Source: Anoxybacillus sp050480245
GTDB taxonomy: Bacteria > Bacillota > Bacilli > Bacillales > Anoxybacillaceae
Assembly: GCA_050480245.1 (NCBI GenBank)
Contig: JBCNEQ010000013.1
Length of the DNA stretch: 64,000 nt
Direction: 5' to 3' (one strand)
Below the pieces are notes generated by a model that did not search any database, was not told the DNA's origin, and was given only the letters and a program-made list of their open reading frames with translations. The translations under genes and the position numbers were made by a program. Positions 35,295-44,045 of the stretch are shown one piece after another. The first letter of the stretch is position 1. Every line of letters starts with the position of its first letter.

Positions 35295-35555
35295 CTGATT
35301 CATCCATTCAGCAAGTTGTTGTTCGTGTTGATCGATGTGCGAAGAAAGGTCAGTCGTATTTTTCCCAGTTTGACTGTATGTGTAAATATGAGATAACGTC
35401 TGTTTCAGTTCAGAATGGATAGCATCATTCGCCATTAACGATTTGGCGAGCCGTTCAATTTGTTCGCATTCTGCTACTGTACCTGAACGATCGAGTTGAT
35501 GTTCCGATAAAATATCTTTTAATACGGTTAATTGATGCTCATGATTAATGGCCAT
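35286..35555 (-). CDS. ytzH: YtzH-like protein
   Basis: An 89-residue helical, probably soluble protein assigned to the YtzH family from its sequence (HQLTVLKDILSEHQLD, CEQIERLAKSLM) and location beside trmB. Function unknown. ATG at 35555, six bases after AGGGG, is better than the ATG at 35561. Confidence 0.72.
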   Translation of the reverse strand: MAINHEHQLTVLKDILSEHQLDRSGTVAECEQIERLAKSLMANDAIHSELKQTLSHIYTYSQTGKNTTDLSSHIDQHEQQLAEWMNQLT

Positions 35556-35627
35556 GTTCATCCCCCTATTCGCTTATTAATATGGCCATTTTTATCTTTT
35601 TATATGCAAAGAAACGGAGGATGAAAT

Positions 35628-36278
35628 GTGCGTTTAAGAAATAAGCCTTGGGCGAAAGAAAAAATTGCAGCATATCCACAATACATTATCCCACAACCTG
35701 AACAATACAAAGGGTGCTGGCGTGAATTGTTTTCAAACGATCATCCGATTCATGTCGAAATTGGTACAGGAAAAGGTCGTTTTATTACAGAAATGGCAAA
35801 AATGCACCCGAATATTAACTATATTGGTATTGAGTTGTATGAAAGCGTCATTGTATGTGCGCTTGACAAGTTGATCGAGAACGATTTGCCGAATTTGCGC
35901 TTATTAAATGTCAATGCAAAAGATTTAACAAATATTTTTGCCAAAGGAGAGGTTGAACGTATTTATTTGAACTTCTCTGACCCGTGGCCAAAAAAGCGGC
36001 ATGAAAAACGCCGTTTAACATATCGCACATTTTTGGAACTATATGAAAACATTTTGGTCGATGAGGGAGAAATTCATTTCAAAACGGATAACCGTGGATT
36101 GTTTGAATATTCTCTTGTCAGCTTCTCGCAATATGGTTTAGTTCTTCAATATGTCAGCCTTGATCTTCATCGAAGCAATTTTGAAGGAAATGTGATGACA
36201 GAATATGAACAGAAATTTTCAGAAAAAGGAAATCCGATTTATCGTTGTGAAGTGAAGTATCGAAAACCTATGTCATAA
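35628..36278 (+). CDS. trmB: tRNA (guanine-N7)-methyltransferase
   Basis: A 216-residue SAM-dependent enzyme that forms m7G at tRNA position 46. Motifs: VEIGTGKGRFI (SAM binding), NFSDPWPKKRHEKRRLT (catalytic and tRNA contact), FKTDNRGLFEYS. GTG start with GGAGGATG just upstream. Its order with ytmP, ytzH and ytnP matches the B. subtilis arrangement (ytmQ). Terminator follows. Confidence 0.95.
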   Translation: MRLRNKPWAKEKIAAYPQYIIPQPEQYKGCWRELFSNDHPIHVEIGTGKGRFITEMAKMHPNINYIGIELYESVIVCALDKLIENDLPNLRLLNVNAKDLTNIFAKGEVERIYLNFSDPWPKKRHEKRRLTYRTFLELYENILVDEGEIHFKTDNRGLFEYSLVSFSQYGLVLQYVSLDLHRSNFEGNVMTEYEQKFSEKGNPIYRCEVKYRKPMS

Positions 36279-36298
36279 TTAGGCATAGGTTTTTTTCT
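36263..36298 (+). terminator. Terminator of trmB
   Basis: AAAACCTATG and CATAGGTTTT arms span the stop codon, with T7. Confidence 0.75.
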
Positions 36299-36357
36299 TT
36301 TCTGGATATTTTCGTAATGTTAAAATGAGTAACGAAAGAGGACAAAGGGGAGAAATA

Positions 36358-36706
36358 ATGGAGAAATTAACGATCGGTCAAGCAACGATGACGTGGTTAA
36401 ATGGAGGAATTACACATTTAGACGGTGGAGCGATGTTCGGTGTCGTACCAAAGCCACTTTGGGTGAAAAAATACCCATGCAACGAACAAAATCAAATTCC
36501 GCTCCGTACCGATCCTATTTTATTGCGAATGGATAGAAAAAATATATTAATTGAATCTGGCATCCGACGAGGAAAACTAAACGAAAAGCAAAAACGAAAC
36601 TTTGGTGTAAAGGAAGATCCTCCTTATAACAACAGTTGGCTCTTCTTTCTTTAACATCTTTCCGAAAGACATTGACCTTGTATTAATGACACATGCTCAA
36701 ACGTCA
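36358..36706 (+). pseudogene. ytnP: Decayed YtnP metallo-beta-lactamase-fold lactonase
   Basis: The first 98 codons from the ATG at 36358 (MEKLTIGQATMTWLNGG, MFGVVPKPLW) match the N-terminus of YtnP quorum-quenching lactonase, normally about 280 residues. The frame stops at 36654 after a frame change; another frame shows DIDLVLMTH at 36675-36701, the start of the HxHxDH zinc motif, but it ends there without the second histidine. The remaining two thirds are gone. Hence no lactonase activity is expected. Loss is recent enough to leave the N-terminus intact. Confidence 0.85.
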
Positions 36707-36707
36707 A

Positions 36708-36738
36708 TAAAAACCCAAGCGGCTTTGCTTGGGTTTTA
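36708..36738. terminator. Terminator of ytzB
   Basis: AAAACCCAAGC and GCTTGGGTTTT arms lie between the ytnP remnant and ytzB. Confidence 0.75.
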
Positions 36739-37032
36739 CAATTTTCGTGCATCAATAATCGTTCCTGATTTTGCATCAATAAAACATTCATATGCACCTG
36801 TTGGACGAGTAATTCCACCTCGATAGACGTCATAACGCAGTCCATTTTTTTCGATCGTTTCAACGGTCGTTTGAATCCACGATCCTGTAATCGCACCAGT
36901 TTGTTGAAAAGCTTCTTTTGCCTTTTGAAGCGCTTGTTCAGATGAAATAAAACGTTTATGTTGCCACTGATGAAATATGTACGCAGCCGTTGCACCGACA
37001 ACGACGCCGGTAAAAAATGTTTTGATGCGCAT
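36736..37032 (-). CDS. ytzB: PepSY-domain protein, YtzB-like
   Basis: A 98-residue protein with an N-terminal membrane anchor (TFFTGVVVGATAAYIF) and a PepSY-like domain (EQALQKAKEAF...ITGSWIQTTVE...YECFIDAKSGTIIDARKL). Function unknown; PepSY domains often modulate proteases. The ATG at 37032 follows GGAGG by seven bases. YtzB name is from recollection of position and domain. Confidence 0.65.
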   Translation of the reverse strand: MRIKTFFTGVVVGATAAYIFHQWQHKRFISSEQALQKAKEAFQQTGAITGSWIQTTVETIEKNGLRYDVYRGGITRPTGAYECFIDAKSGTIIDARKL

Positions 37033-37139
37033 ATGCATTCCTCCACTTTTTCTTTTTAGTATACCGAATTGTACGAGTGGAAACTACATGTAAAATTCGC
37101 TACAATGACAAATAGCGAGTAAAGAAAGGGGAGAAAACG

Positions 37140-38207
37140 ATGGATTTGCAATTGTTTCAAACGTTAACCGAATTGCCAGGAGCGCCGGGAAATGAACATG
37201 CAGTGCGCGCTTTTATGCGTGAACAGTTACAAAAATATGCTGATGATATTGTGCAAGATCGGCTCGGGAGTATTTTTGGGGTAAAGCGAGGAACAGAAAA
37301 TGGACCGGTCGTGATGGTTGCTGGACATATGGATGAAGTTGGTTTTATGGTCACTGCTATTACTGAGCAGGGGATGATTCGTTTTCAACCGCTTGGCGGG
37401 TGGTGGAGTCAAGTATTGTTAGCTCAACGTGTGCAAATTATAACGGATCACGGTCCAATTGTCGGTGTGATTGGTTCGATCCCGCCTCATTTGCTCGATG
37501 AAGAACAGCGGAAAAAGCCGATGGATATGAAAAATATGCTGATTGATGTTGGTGCAGATGATCGAAACGATGCGGAGCGCATGGGCATTCGTCCTGGGCA
37601 ACAAATTGTGCCAATTTGTCCGTTTACACCGATGGCAAACGAGAAAAAAATTATGGCGAAAGCATGGGATAATCGTTACGGTTGCGGTTTGGCCATTGAG
37701 TTGTTAAAAGAATTAAAAGATGAAACGTTGCCGAATGTATTATACTCTGGGGCGACGGTTCAAGAAGAAGTAGGGCTTCGCGGGGCGCAAACGGCAGCAA
37801 CGATGATTAAGCCGGATATTTTCTTTGCGCTAGATGCAAGCCCAGCGAACGATATGACAGGAGATGAAAAAGAGTTCGGGCATCTTGGCAAAGGGGCGCT
37901 TGTACGCATTTATGATCGCACGATGATTACTCATCGCGGCATGCGCGAATTTATTTTAGATACAGCGGAAACGAACAATATTCCATACCAATATTTTATT
38001 TCTCCAGGTGGCGGAACAGATGCGGGGAGAGTGCATATCGCGAATAGCGGCGTTCCTTCAGCTGTCATTGGCATTTGTGCACGCTATATTCATACACATG
38101 CTTCTATCATTCATGTTGACGATTACGAAGCGGCAAAACAGCTATTAATCGCCCTTGTGAAACAATGTGACCGTGCGACAGTCGATGCGATTCGTCATAA
38201 CGGTTAA
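37140..38207 (+). CDS. ytoP: M42 family glutamyl/leucyl aminopeptidase
   Basis: A 355-residue di-metal aminopeptidase. Metal ligands are in AGHMDEVGFM (H,D), the AKAWDNRYGCG block (D), QEEVGLRGAQ (E,E) and IHTHASII (H). Such enzymes form large tetrahedral shells that trim peptides in the cytoplasm. AGAAAGGGGAG precedes the ATG. The DUF84 gene starts 12 bases after, giving a run with ytpP, ytpQ and ytpR. Confidence 0.9.
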   Translation: MDLQLFQTLTELPGAPGNEHAVRAFMREQLQKYADDIVQDRLGSIFGVKRGTENGPVVMVAGHMDEVGFMVTAITEQGMIRFQPLGGWWSQVLLAQRVQIITDHGPIVGVIGSIPPHLLDEEQRKKPMDMKNMLIDVGADDRNDAERMGIRPGQQIVPICPFTPMANEKKIMAKAWDNRYGCGLAIELLKELKDETLPNVLYSGATVQEEVGLRGAQTAATMIKPDIFFALDASPANDMTGDEKEFGHLGKGALVRIYDRTMITHRGMREFILDTAETNNIPYQYFISPGGGTDAGRVHIANSGVPSAVIGICARYIHTHASIIHVDDYEAAKQLLIALVKQCDRATVDAIRHNG

Positions 38208-38219
38208 GGTGATTGAGCG

Positions 38220-38747
38220 ATGAAAATTGCAGTTGGAACAAAAAACAACACGAAAGTAAAAGCGGTAAAAGCTGTATTTCATGAGGCTCACCATACGATC
38301 ATGGTGAGCGATGTACAACCGAGTGTATCAAAACAGCCGTTTTCCGATGAAGAAACGTTGCAAGGAGCCATTGAGCGAGCGACGTTAGCTGTTCGTGACC
38401 AACAAGCTGATATCGGGATTGGATTAGAAGGCGGCGTATTTGTTGCACAAGATGGGACGATTTGGCTATGCAATTGGGGAGCGCTCGTTGATCGTGATGG
38501 AGCCGTTGTTGTTGCAGGAGGGGCACGCATCCCTCTCCCCGTCGAAATTGGTGAACAATTAAGATGTGGGAAAGAATTAGCCGAAGTGATGGATGAATAC
38601 GCAAACCGTCGCGACGTTCGTTCAAATGAAGGAGCGATTGGCATTTTGACGAATGGAGCAATCGATCGAACAACGATGTATGCACATATTGTTCATATGT
38701 TAAAAGGGCAATACGAGCATCAAAAGAAAGGACGGATGAATAGATGA
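38220..38747 (+). CDS. DUF84 (inosine/xanthosine triphosphatase-like) protein
   Basis: A 175-residue protein of the DUF84/YjjX type, thought to hydrolyse non-canonical purine nucleoside triphosphates such as ITP and XTP. Features: AVGTKNNTKVKAV at the N-terminus, ADIGIGLEGGV and RSNEGAIGILTNG. No ribosome binding site of strength (GGTGATTGAGCG) precedes the ATG; it is likely translated within the ytoP operon. It overlaps ytpP by four bases. Confidence 0.78.
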   Translation: MKIAVGTKNNTKVKAVKAVFHEAHHTIMVSDVQPSVSKQPFSDEETLQGAIERATLAVRDQQADIGIGLEGGVFVAQDGTIWLCNWGALVDRDGAVVVAGGARIPLPVEIGEQLRCGKELAEVMDEYANRRDVRSNEGAIGILTNGAIDRTTMYAHIVHMLKGQYEHQKKGRMNR

Positions 38748-39070
38748 AAACGATTGAACGTATCGAGCAGTATAATGAAGTCATAAAACAAGGAAAAGTC
38801 ATCATGATGTTTACGGCTGATTGGTGCCCTGATTGTCAAGTGATTAAACCGATTTTGCCAGAAATTGAAGCGCAGTTTTCAGACTATACGTTTTATGCTG
38901 TAGATCGTGATCAATTGCTTGATTTGTTTACAGAGCATAACGTATTTGGCATTCCGAGTTTTATCGCATATGAAAATGGACAAGAACGTGGACGATTTGT
39001 CAGCAAAGATCGGAAAACAAAAGAAGAAATTGTCGCGTTCATTCAAAGCTTAGGTGAGCGTGATGAATAG
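38744..39070 (+). CDS. ytpP: Thioredoxin-like protein YtpP
   Basis: A 108-residue thioredoxin fold with the active site WCPDC (cysteines 28 and 31) and the cis-proline loop FGIPSF. It is cytoplasmic, with no signal peptide. B. subtilis YtpP is linked to bacillithiol redox chemistry. Overlaps the preceding gene by four bases and ytpQ by eight, so it is translationally coupled. Confidence 0.9.
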   Translation: MKTIERIEQYNEVIKQGKVIMMFTADWCPDCQVIKPILPEIEAQFSDYTFYAVDRDQLLDLFTEHNVFGIPSFIAYENGQERGRFVSKDRKTKEEIVAFIQSLGERDE

Positions 39071-39869
39071 TAAACAAATAAGCGAGCATATTCAACAGCG
39101 GTTATCCCATTATCCATGGGAGTTTCAATGGGATCGAAAAAAAGATACGCTTCGAATTGAGCATCGCGAAACGAAAAAAGGAGTGACCATCTCCTTGCCC
39201 CCCATTATCGCAAAATGGGAACTAGAAAAAGAGAGAGCCATTGATGAAGTGATTTATTATGTCGAGCAAACGTTAACGGCATTGCACGATGATTCACTGC
39301 TACACGGAAAGGAAAAACATATATATCCGGTCATTCGTTCTACCTCATTTCCGACAAAAACGAATGAAGGAGCGATGTTTATTTATGACGAGCATACAGC
39401 AGAAACGCGCATTTATTATGCGCTTGATTTAGGAACAACGTATCGCCTCATCGATGAACGTTTAGTTGAATCGGAGCGCTGGGATGTGCAACAATTAAAA
39501 GAGATTGCACGTTTTAATGTTCGTTCATTGCCAACAACGGTAAAAGAAGACCGTGTTGCGGGCAATACGTTTTACTTTTTGAATACAAATGATGGGTATG
39601 ATGCAAGTCGCATATTAAATGATTCTTTTTTAAAAAAGTTTGCTGAAAAAATAAAAGGAACGATGCTACTTGCTGTCCCTCATCAAGATGTGCTCATTAT
39701 TGCTGACATTGAGAACGAAATCGGCTATGATGTACTTGCGCAGCTGACGATGAGCTTTTTTGCAAGCGGCAGAGTGCCGATTACTGCCCTTTCGTTTTTA
39801 TACGAAGATGGACAGTTGCAACCAATTTTTATTCTTGGAAAAAATCGTCGAAAGGATGAGAAACAATGA
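39063..39869 (+). CDS. ytpQ: YtpQ, DUF1444 protein
   Basis: A 268-residue soluble protein of the DUF1444 family; function unknown. Recognisable parts are LRIEHRETKKGVTISLPP and LLAVPHQDVLIIADIENE. The ATG at 39063 follows TTAGGTGAG; the GTG at 39054 lies within that site. It is between ytpP and ytpR with overlaps on both sides, a fixed set in bacilli. Confidence 0.82.
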   Translation: MNSKQISEHIQQRLSHYPWEFQWDRKKDTLRIEHRETKKGVTISLPPIIAKWELEKERAIDEVIYYVEQTLTALHDDSLLHGKEKHIYPVIRSTSFPTKTNEGAMFIYDEHTAETRIYYALDLGTTYRLIDERLVESERWDVQQLKEIARFNVRSLPTTVKEDRVAGNTFYFLNTNDGYDASRILNDSFLKKFAEKIKGTMLLAVPHQDVLIIADIENEIGYDVLAQLTMSFFASGRVPITALSFLYEDGQLQPIFILGKNRRKDEKQ

Positions 39870-40471
39870 ATGTATTTTACAACCGTGAAGGCATTGGCGA
39901 TACGCTGCTTATTGCATTAAAAGCTGTTGATCCACAAGCGCGCGCTTTTGAGAAAAAAGGCGACGTTGTGCGCATTTTTAATGAACAGACAGGTGAAACA
40001 GTTGGTTACAATATTTTTCATGCGTCTACATATGGCACATTTGAAGGAAATGGGGTTGTTGAACTAACAGAACAAGTCATTGCGACAATTAATGACATAT
40101 TGCAAAAAAATGGTGTAAATGAACAAGTAACGGCTGATTTTTCACCAAAGTTTGTTGTCGGTTACGTGAAAGAAAAAGAAAAGCACCCGAATGCTGATAA
40201 ATTAAGCGTTTGCCAAGTAGACGTTGGTACGGAAACGTTGCAAATTGTATGTGGGGCTCCGAACGTAGAAGCAGGACAAAAAGTCGTTGTTGCCAAAGTC
40301 GGAGCGGTCATGCCAAGCGGTCTTGTCATTCAAGAAGCAGAGTTGCGTGGCGTGAAATCTTACGGAATGATTTGCTCTGCACGCGAACTAAACTTGCCAA
40401 ACGCCCCACAAGAAAAAGGCATTCTTGTTTTAAACGATGAGTATGAAGTAGGTCAACCATTTTTCAGCTGA
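39866..40471 (+). CDS. ytpR: YtpR-like tRNA-binding domain protein
   Basis: A 201-residue protein with an N-terminal domain and a C-terminal EMAPII-type tRNA-binding domain (residues about 90-200): FVVGYVKEKEKHPNADKLSVCQVDVG and LQIVCGAPNVEAGQKVVVA, AELRGVKSYGMICSARELNL. It resembles the N-terminus of the PheRS beta chain, but is a free-standing protein. Role unproven. Overlaps ytpQ by four bases. Confidence 0.88.
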   Translation: MNVFYNREGIGDTLLIALKAVDPQARAFEKKGDVVRIFNEQTGETVGYNIFHASTYGTFEGNGVVELTEQVIATINDILQKNGVNEQVTADFSPKFVVGYVKEKEKHPNADKLSVCQVDVGTETLQIVCGAPNVEAGQKVVVAKVGAVMPSGLVIQEAELRGVKSYGMICSARELNLPNAPQEKGILVLNDEYEVGQPFFS

Positions 40472-40497
40472 CTTCCATCGCGGCAGTCAGCTTTTTT
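40464..40497 (+). terminator. Terminator of the ytoP-ytpR operon
   Basis: AGCTGACT and AGTCAGCT arms are followed by TTTTTTT. Confidence 0.75.
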
Positions 40498-40543
40498 TGT
40501 GGTAAAATAAAACCGAACGTACTAAAGAAAGAGTGAGGATCGA

Positions 40544-42706
40544 ATGGGTTGGTTAAAGGCATTATTTTGTTATATGTTCGGGGAGCATGAGCCAAAAAAG
40601 ATTCGAAAACAACAACAGTCCGTACCGACGAACGAATATAAAGAAATTGAAGCGAAAGTCGTTTATGAATATCCGAAAGGAAAGTTTCGCTTTCCGTTAA
40701 TTCCAGATGAACCAAAAGAAAGAACAAAAGAGAGAACATATGAGCCAAAACGATCATCGTTACAAACCGATTCACTTAAGAAAAAAACGTATCGCATAGA
40801 GCGTGCAGCGAGTGAATCGCGCGCGTTTCGCCCAACGGATGTCCCTTCGCCTGTATTTGGTTATAAACGAATGGAACGTGTCGAACGAAATAGAGAAAAT
40901 GAACCAATTGTCGAATTTGAACTTCCGGTTGTTGAAAAAGTAGAAAAAATGGAACATGTGCATATACAAGCAGCTGAGTTGGCAGAAAAGGGTGATCAGC
41001 CTGCCAGCAAAATAAGTGAACATATGATGCAAGTGAGTGAGCCTCTCGATAACGAGGTGGACAATTTTGTTCATGAAAAGGAAGACGAAAAACAAGAAGG
41101 AATAGACGTTGTCGAAGAAAAGGTAGAACAGAAACAACAAGTCGAAGAACAAAGAAAGCAGGAGCAAGTAGAAGAAAAAAGCGAACAAAACAAAGAGGAA
41201 CAAACACGTCAACGAAGCGGTGTACCATATAATGTCATGATGTTAAAACAAGATCGGGAAAAATGGAAGGAGCGACAGCAAAAACAATCATATGTGTTCC
41301 CGTCATTATCGTTGTTGCATGCACCAGTTATACGCCATGAAGATGATGAGGCGTGGCTAAAAGAACAAACAGAGCGATTAAATGAGACGTTTAAAAATTT
41401 TAACGTTGGAGCAACGGTCGTTCATGTAACGAAAGGTCCGACGGTTACTCGTTTTGAAGTACAGCCGGAACTCGGTGTGAAAGTGAATAAAATTACGAAT
41501 TTAGCAGATGATATTAAATTAAATTTAGCAGCTATTGATATTCGTATTGAAGCACCTATTCCAGGGAAAAACACGATCGGAATCGAAGTACCGAACCGAT
41601 CAAGCCGTCCTGTTTTTATTCGCGAAGTGTTGCAAAGTGAAGAGTTTCAGCAATCGGCTTCACCGTTAACTGTGGCGTTAGGGCTAGATATTTCAGGGAG
41701 ACCGGTCGTTACAGATTTGAAAAAGATGCCGCATGGGTTAATTGCCGGTGCAACAGGATCAGGAAAAAGTGTATGCATGAATGCGATGTTAGTCAGCTTG
41801 CTATATAAAGCAACACCGCGTGAAGTTAAGCTGTTGCTCATTGATCCGAAAATGGTCGAACTTGCGCCATACAATCATATTCCGCACTTAGTAAGCCCTG
41901 TAATTACCGATGCTAAGGCAGCAACAGCAGCGTTGAAATGGGCTGTTTCTGAAATGGAGCGAAGATATGAGTTATTTGCTCATACGGGGGTGCGTGATAT
42001 TGGTCGCTATAACGAATTAGTGCGAAAGGCGCAAAAACCAGAACAACATTTGCCTTATCTTGTTATTGTCATTGATGAGCTTGCGGATTTAATGATGGTT
42101 GCGCCAGCTGATGTTGAGGAGGCGATTTGCCGCATCGCTCAAAAAGCGCGAGCATGCGGCATCCATTTGCTTGTCGCAACACAACGACCGTCTGTTGATG
42201 TCATTACCGGCTTAATTAAAGCAAACATTCCGACACGTATCGCCTTCTCCGTTTCGTCGCAAATTGATTCACGCACGATTATTGATATAAATGGTGCCGA
42301 AAAATTACTCGGGCGAGGCGATATGTTGTTTTTAGAAAATGGAACGTCGAAACCAATTCGTTTACAAGGAAATTTTGTATCCGATGAGGAAATTGAGCGC
42401 GTTGTTGCTCATGTGCGTCAACAAATGGAACCGTCTTATTTATTTCAACATGACGAGCTTTTACAACAACATACACAGACCGATGAAGAAGATGACTTAT
42501 TTTATGAGGCGTGTGAATTTGTTGTTCAACAAGGCGGTGCTTCGACATCAAGTTTGCAACGTCGCTTTCGCATCGGTTATAACCGCGCGGCTCGTTTAAT
42601 TGAGATGATGGAGCAGCGTGGCATCGTATCAGCGCCGAAAGGAAGCAAGCCGCGCGACGTTTTAATTGACGAACAAGATCTTGAGCAACTACAAGATACG
42701 ATTTAG
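40544..42706 (+). CDS. sftA: Soluble DNA translocase SftA (FtsK/SpoIIIE family)
   Basis: A 720-residue FtsK-like ATPase that moves chromosome ends away from the closing septum. No transmembrane helices, unlike SpoIIIE, so the SftA type. The N-terminal 250 residues are low complexity (glutamate, lysine, glutamine rich). The motor has Walker A GATGSGKS at 402-409, a Walker B VIVIDELADL and the C-terminal gamma winged-helix domain (YNRAARLIEMMEQRGIVS). It is shorter than my recollection of B. subtilis SftA (about 950), by the variable region. GAGTGAGG lies before the ATG. Confidence 0.9.
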   Translation: MGWLKALFCYMFGEHEPKKIRKQQQSVPTNEYKEIEAKVVYEYPKGKFRFPLIPDEPKERTKERTYEPKRSSLQTDSLKKKTYRIERAASESRAFRPTDVPSPVFGYKRMERVERNRENEPIVEFELPVVEKVEKMEHVHIQAAELAEKGDQPASKISEHMMQVSEPLDNEVDNFVHEKEDEKQEGIDVVEEKVEQKQQVEEQRKQEQVEEKSEQNKEEQTRQRSGVPYNVMMLKQDREKWKERQQKQSYVFPSLSLLHAPVIRHEDDEAWLKEQTERLNETFKNFNVGATVVHVTKGPTVTRFEVQPELGVKVNKITNLADDIKLNLAAIDIRIEAPIPGKNTIGIEVPNRSSRPVFIREVLQSEEFQQSASPLTVALGLDISGRPVVTDLKKMPHGLIAGATGSGKSVCMNAMLVSLLYKATPREVKLLLIDPKMVELAPYNHIPHLVSPVITDAKAATAALKWAVSEMERRYELFAHTGVRDIGRYNELVRKAQKPEQHLPYLVIVIDELADLMMVAPADVEEAICRIAQKARACGIHLLVATQRPSVDVITGLIKANIPTRIAFSVSSQIDSRTIIDINGAEKLLGRGDMLFLENGTSKPIRLQGNFVSDEEIERVVAHVRQQMEPSYLFQHDELLQQHTQTDEEDDLFYEACEFVVQQGGASTSSLQRRFRIGYNRAARLIEMMEQRGIVSAPKGSKPRDVLIDEQDLEQLQDTI

Positions 42707-42777
42707 ATGGAGTGGTCGTGAAATAGAAAACATGCTATGCTAAATACGTGAAAACGACGGCTGAAGGGGAAAGAGAG

Positions 42778-43887
42778 ATGAAAGAAATCGAATTGAAACT
42801 ACAAGGAAAAATTAAACGACTAACGAATAAAACGTTCAAATTTGATGAGCGTGTGCGAGATGGCTGGTTTTCAGCTGTATACTTTTTAAAAACTCGTGAA
42901 ATCGTTAAGGAATTTCGTCCGAATAATATTGTTACAATGCAATTTTTCCAAAAAGAACATGCTGTTTTGTGTGGAACGGACGAGGTTATTGCCCTGTTGC
43001 ATACGTTTGCTGATGAACCAGAAAAATTGGAAATTTATTCATTAAAAGATGGTGACAAAATTAGCCCGTTTGAGACGGTGCTCACTATTACAGGACCATA
43101 TCAAAATTTTGGATATTTAGAAGGCATTATTGACGGGATTTTAGCTCGCCGGACATCTGTAGCAACAAACGTGTATAACGTCGTTAAAGCAGCGGCATTA
43201 TCTGGTGTACAAAAACCGATCATTTTTATGGGAGATCGCGATGATCATTTTATGATGCAAGCAGGTGACGGATATGCCGCCTTTATTGGTGGTTCAACGG
43301 CGCAAGCAACGCATGCGATGAACGAATGGTGGGGAAAACAAGGCATGGGAACGATGCCGCATGCGCTTATTCAATTGTTTGATGGCGACGTGGTTGCGGC
43401 AGCGAAGGCGTATCATGCGAAATACCCAGATGATGATTTAATTGTGCTTGTTGACTACAACAACGACTGTATTACAGATGCGCTGAAAGTTGCGCGTGAG
43501 TTTGGAGATAAGTTAAAGGCGGTTCGTGTTGATACGTCGCGAACGATGATCGATCAATATTTTATTCGCCACCCGGAAGTGCTTGGTACATTTGATCCAC
43601 GTGGCGTAAACCCTCCCCTTATTTTTGCTTTGCGTGAAGCGCTCGATCGTGAAGGATTTGAGCATGTGAAAATCGTTGTAAGTGGCGGATTTAATGAACA
43701 GCGCATTATTGAGTTCGAAAAGCAAGGTGTGCCAGTTGATATGTACGGAGTGGGAGGTAGTTTGTTAAAAGTACATATCGGTTTTACGGGCGACAATGTG
43801 TTATTAAATGGTAAACATCAAGCGAAAGCTGGTCGTCGTTATCGTCCAAATCCGCGCCTTGAAAAAGTGGAGTATACACCTCAGTAA
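42778..43887 (+). CDS. Short nicotinate phosphoribosyltransferase
   Basis: A 369-residue enzyme expected to form nicotinate mononucleotide from nicotinate and PRPP. Features: GILARRTSVATNVYNV, FMGDRDDHFMMQAGDGYAAF, SGGFNEQRI and YGVGGSL (PRPP/phosphate binding). It is shorter than the 490-residue type encoded by B. subtilis yueK, so probably the compact bacterial/archaeal subclass. The ATG at 42778 follows GGGGAAAGAGAG. It lies between sftA and murC. Confidence 0.85.
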   Translation: MKEIELKLQGKIKRLTNKTFKFDERVRDGWFSAVYFLKTREIVKEFRPNNIVTMQFFQKEHAVLCGTDEVIALLHTFADEPEKLEIYSLKDGDKISPFETVLTITGPYQNFGYLEGIIDGILARRTSVATNVYNVVKAAALSGVQKPIIFMGDRDDHFMMQAGDGYAAFIGGSTAQATHAMNEWWGKQGMGTMPHALIQLFDGDVVAAAKAYHAKYPDDDLIVLVDYNNDCITDALKVAREFGDKLKAVRVDTSRTMIDQYFIRHPEVLGTFDPRGVNPPLIFALREALDREGFEHVKIVVSGGFNEQRIIEFEKQGVPVDMYGVGGSLLKVHIGFTGDNVLLNGKHQAKAGRRYRPNPRLEKVEYTPQ

Positions 43888-43892
43888 CACGG

Positions 43893-43929
43893 AAAAACTG
43901 ATAGAAGAACGCTTCTATCAGTTTTTCTT
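43893..43929 (+). terminator. Terminator of the phosphoribosyltransferase gene
   Basis: AAAACTGATAGAAG and CTTCTATCAGTTTT arms, T5. Confidence 0.8.
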
Positions 43930-44045
43930 ATCATTGTGTGCAAACGATGGTATAATGGTGTTTGTTACATAAGATGAAAATAGCAAAACGGAATTTGTGT
44001 CATATACTGCTATATAGATCAACGATAGTTGATGGAGGTTTTTTT

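Noticed and set aside
36651..37046. 131-residue minus ORF overlapping ytzB
   Set aside because: It lies in another frame of the same strand; the ytzB frame has a PepSY-like sequence and a better binding site.
40772..41228. Two long minus-strand ORFs opposite the sftA N-terminus
   Set aside because: They arise from the repetitive Glu/Gln/Lys codons of sftA; no binding site or family likeness.
43962..44045. N-terminal extension of MurC
   Set aside because: MTIYHFVGIKG at 44046 is the family start with GGAGG upstream; the extension has no family likeness.
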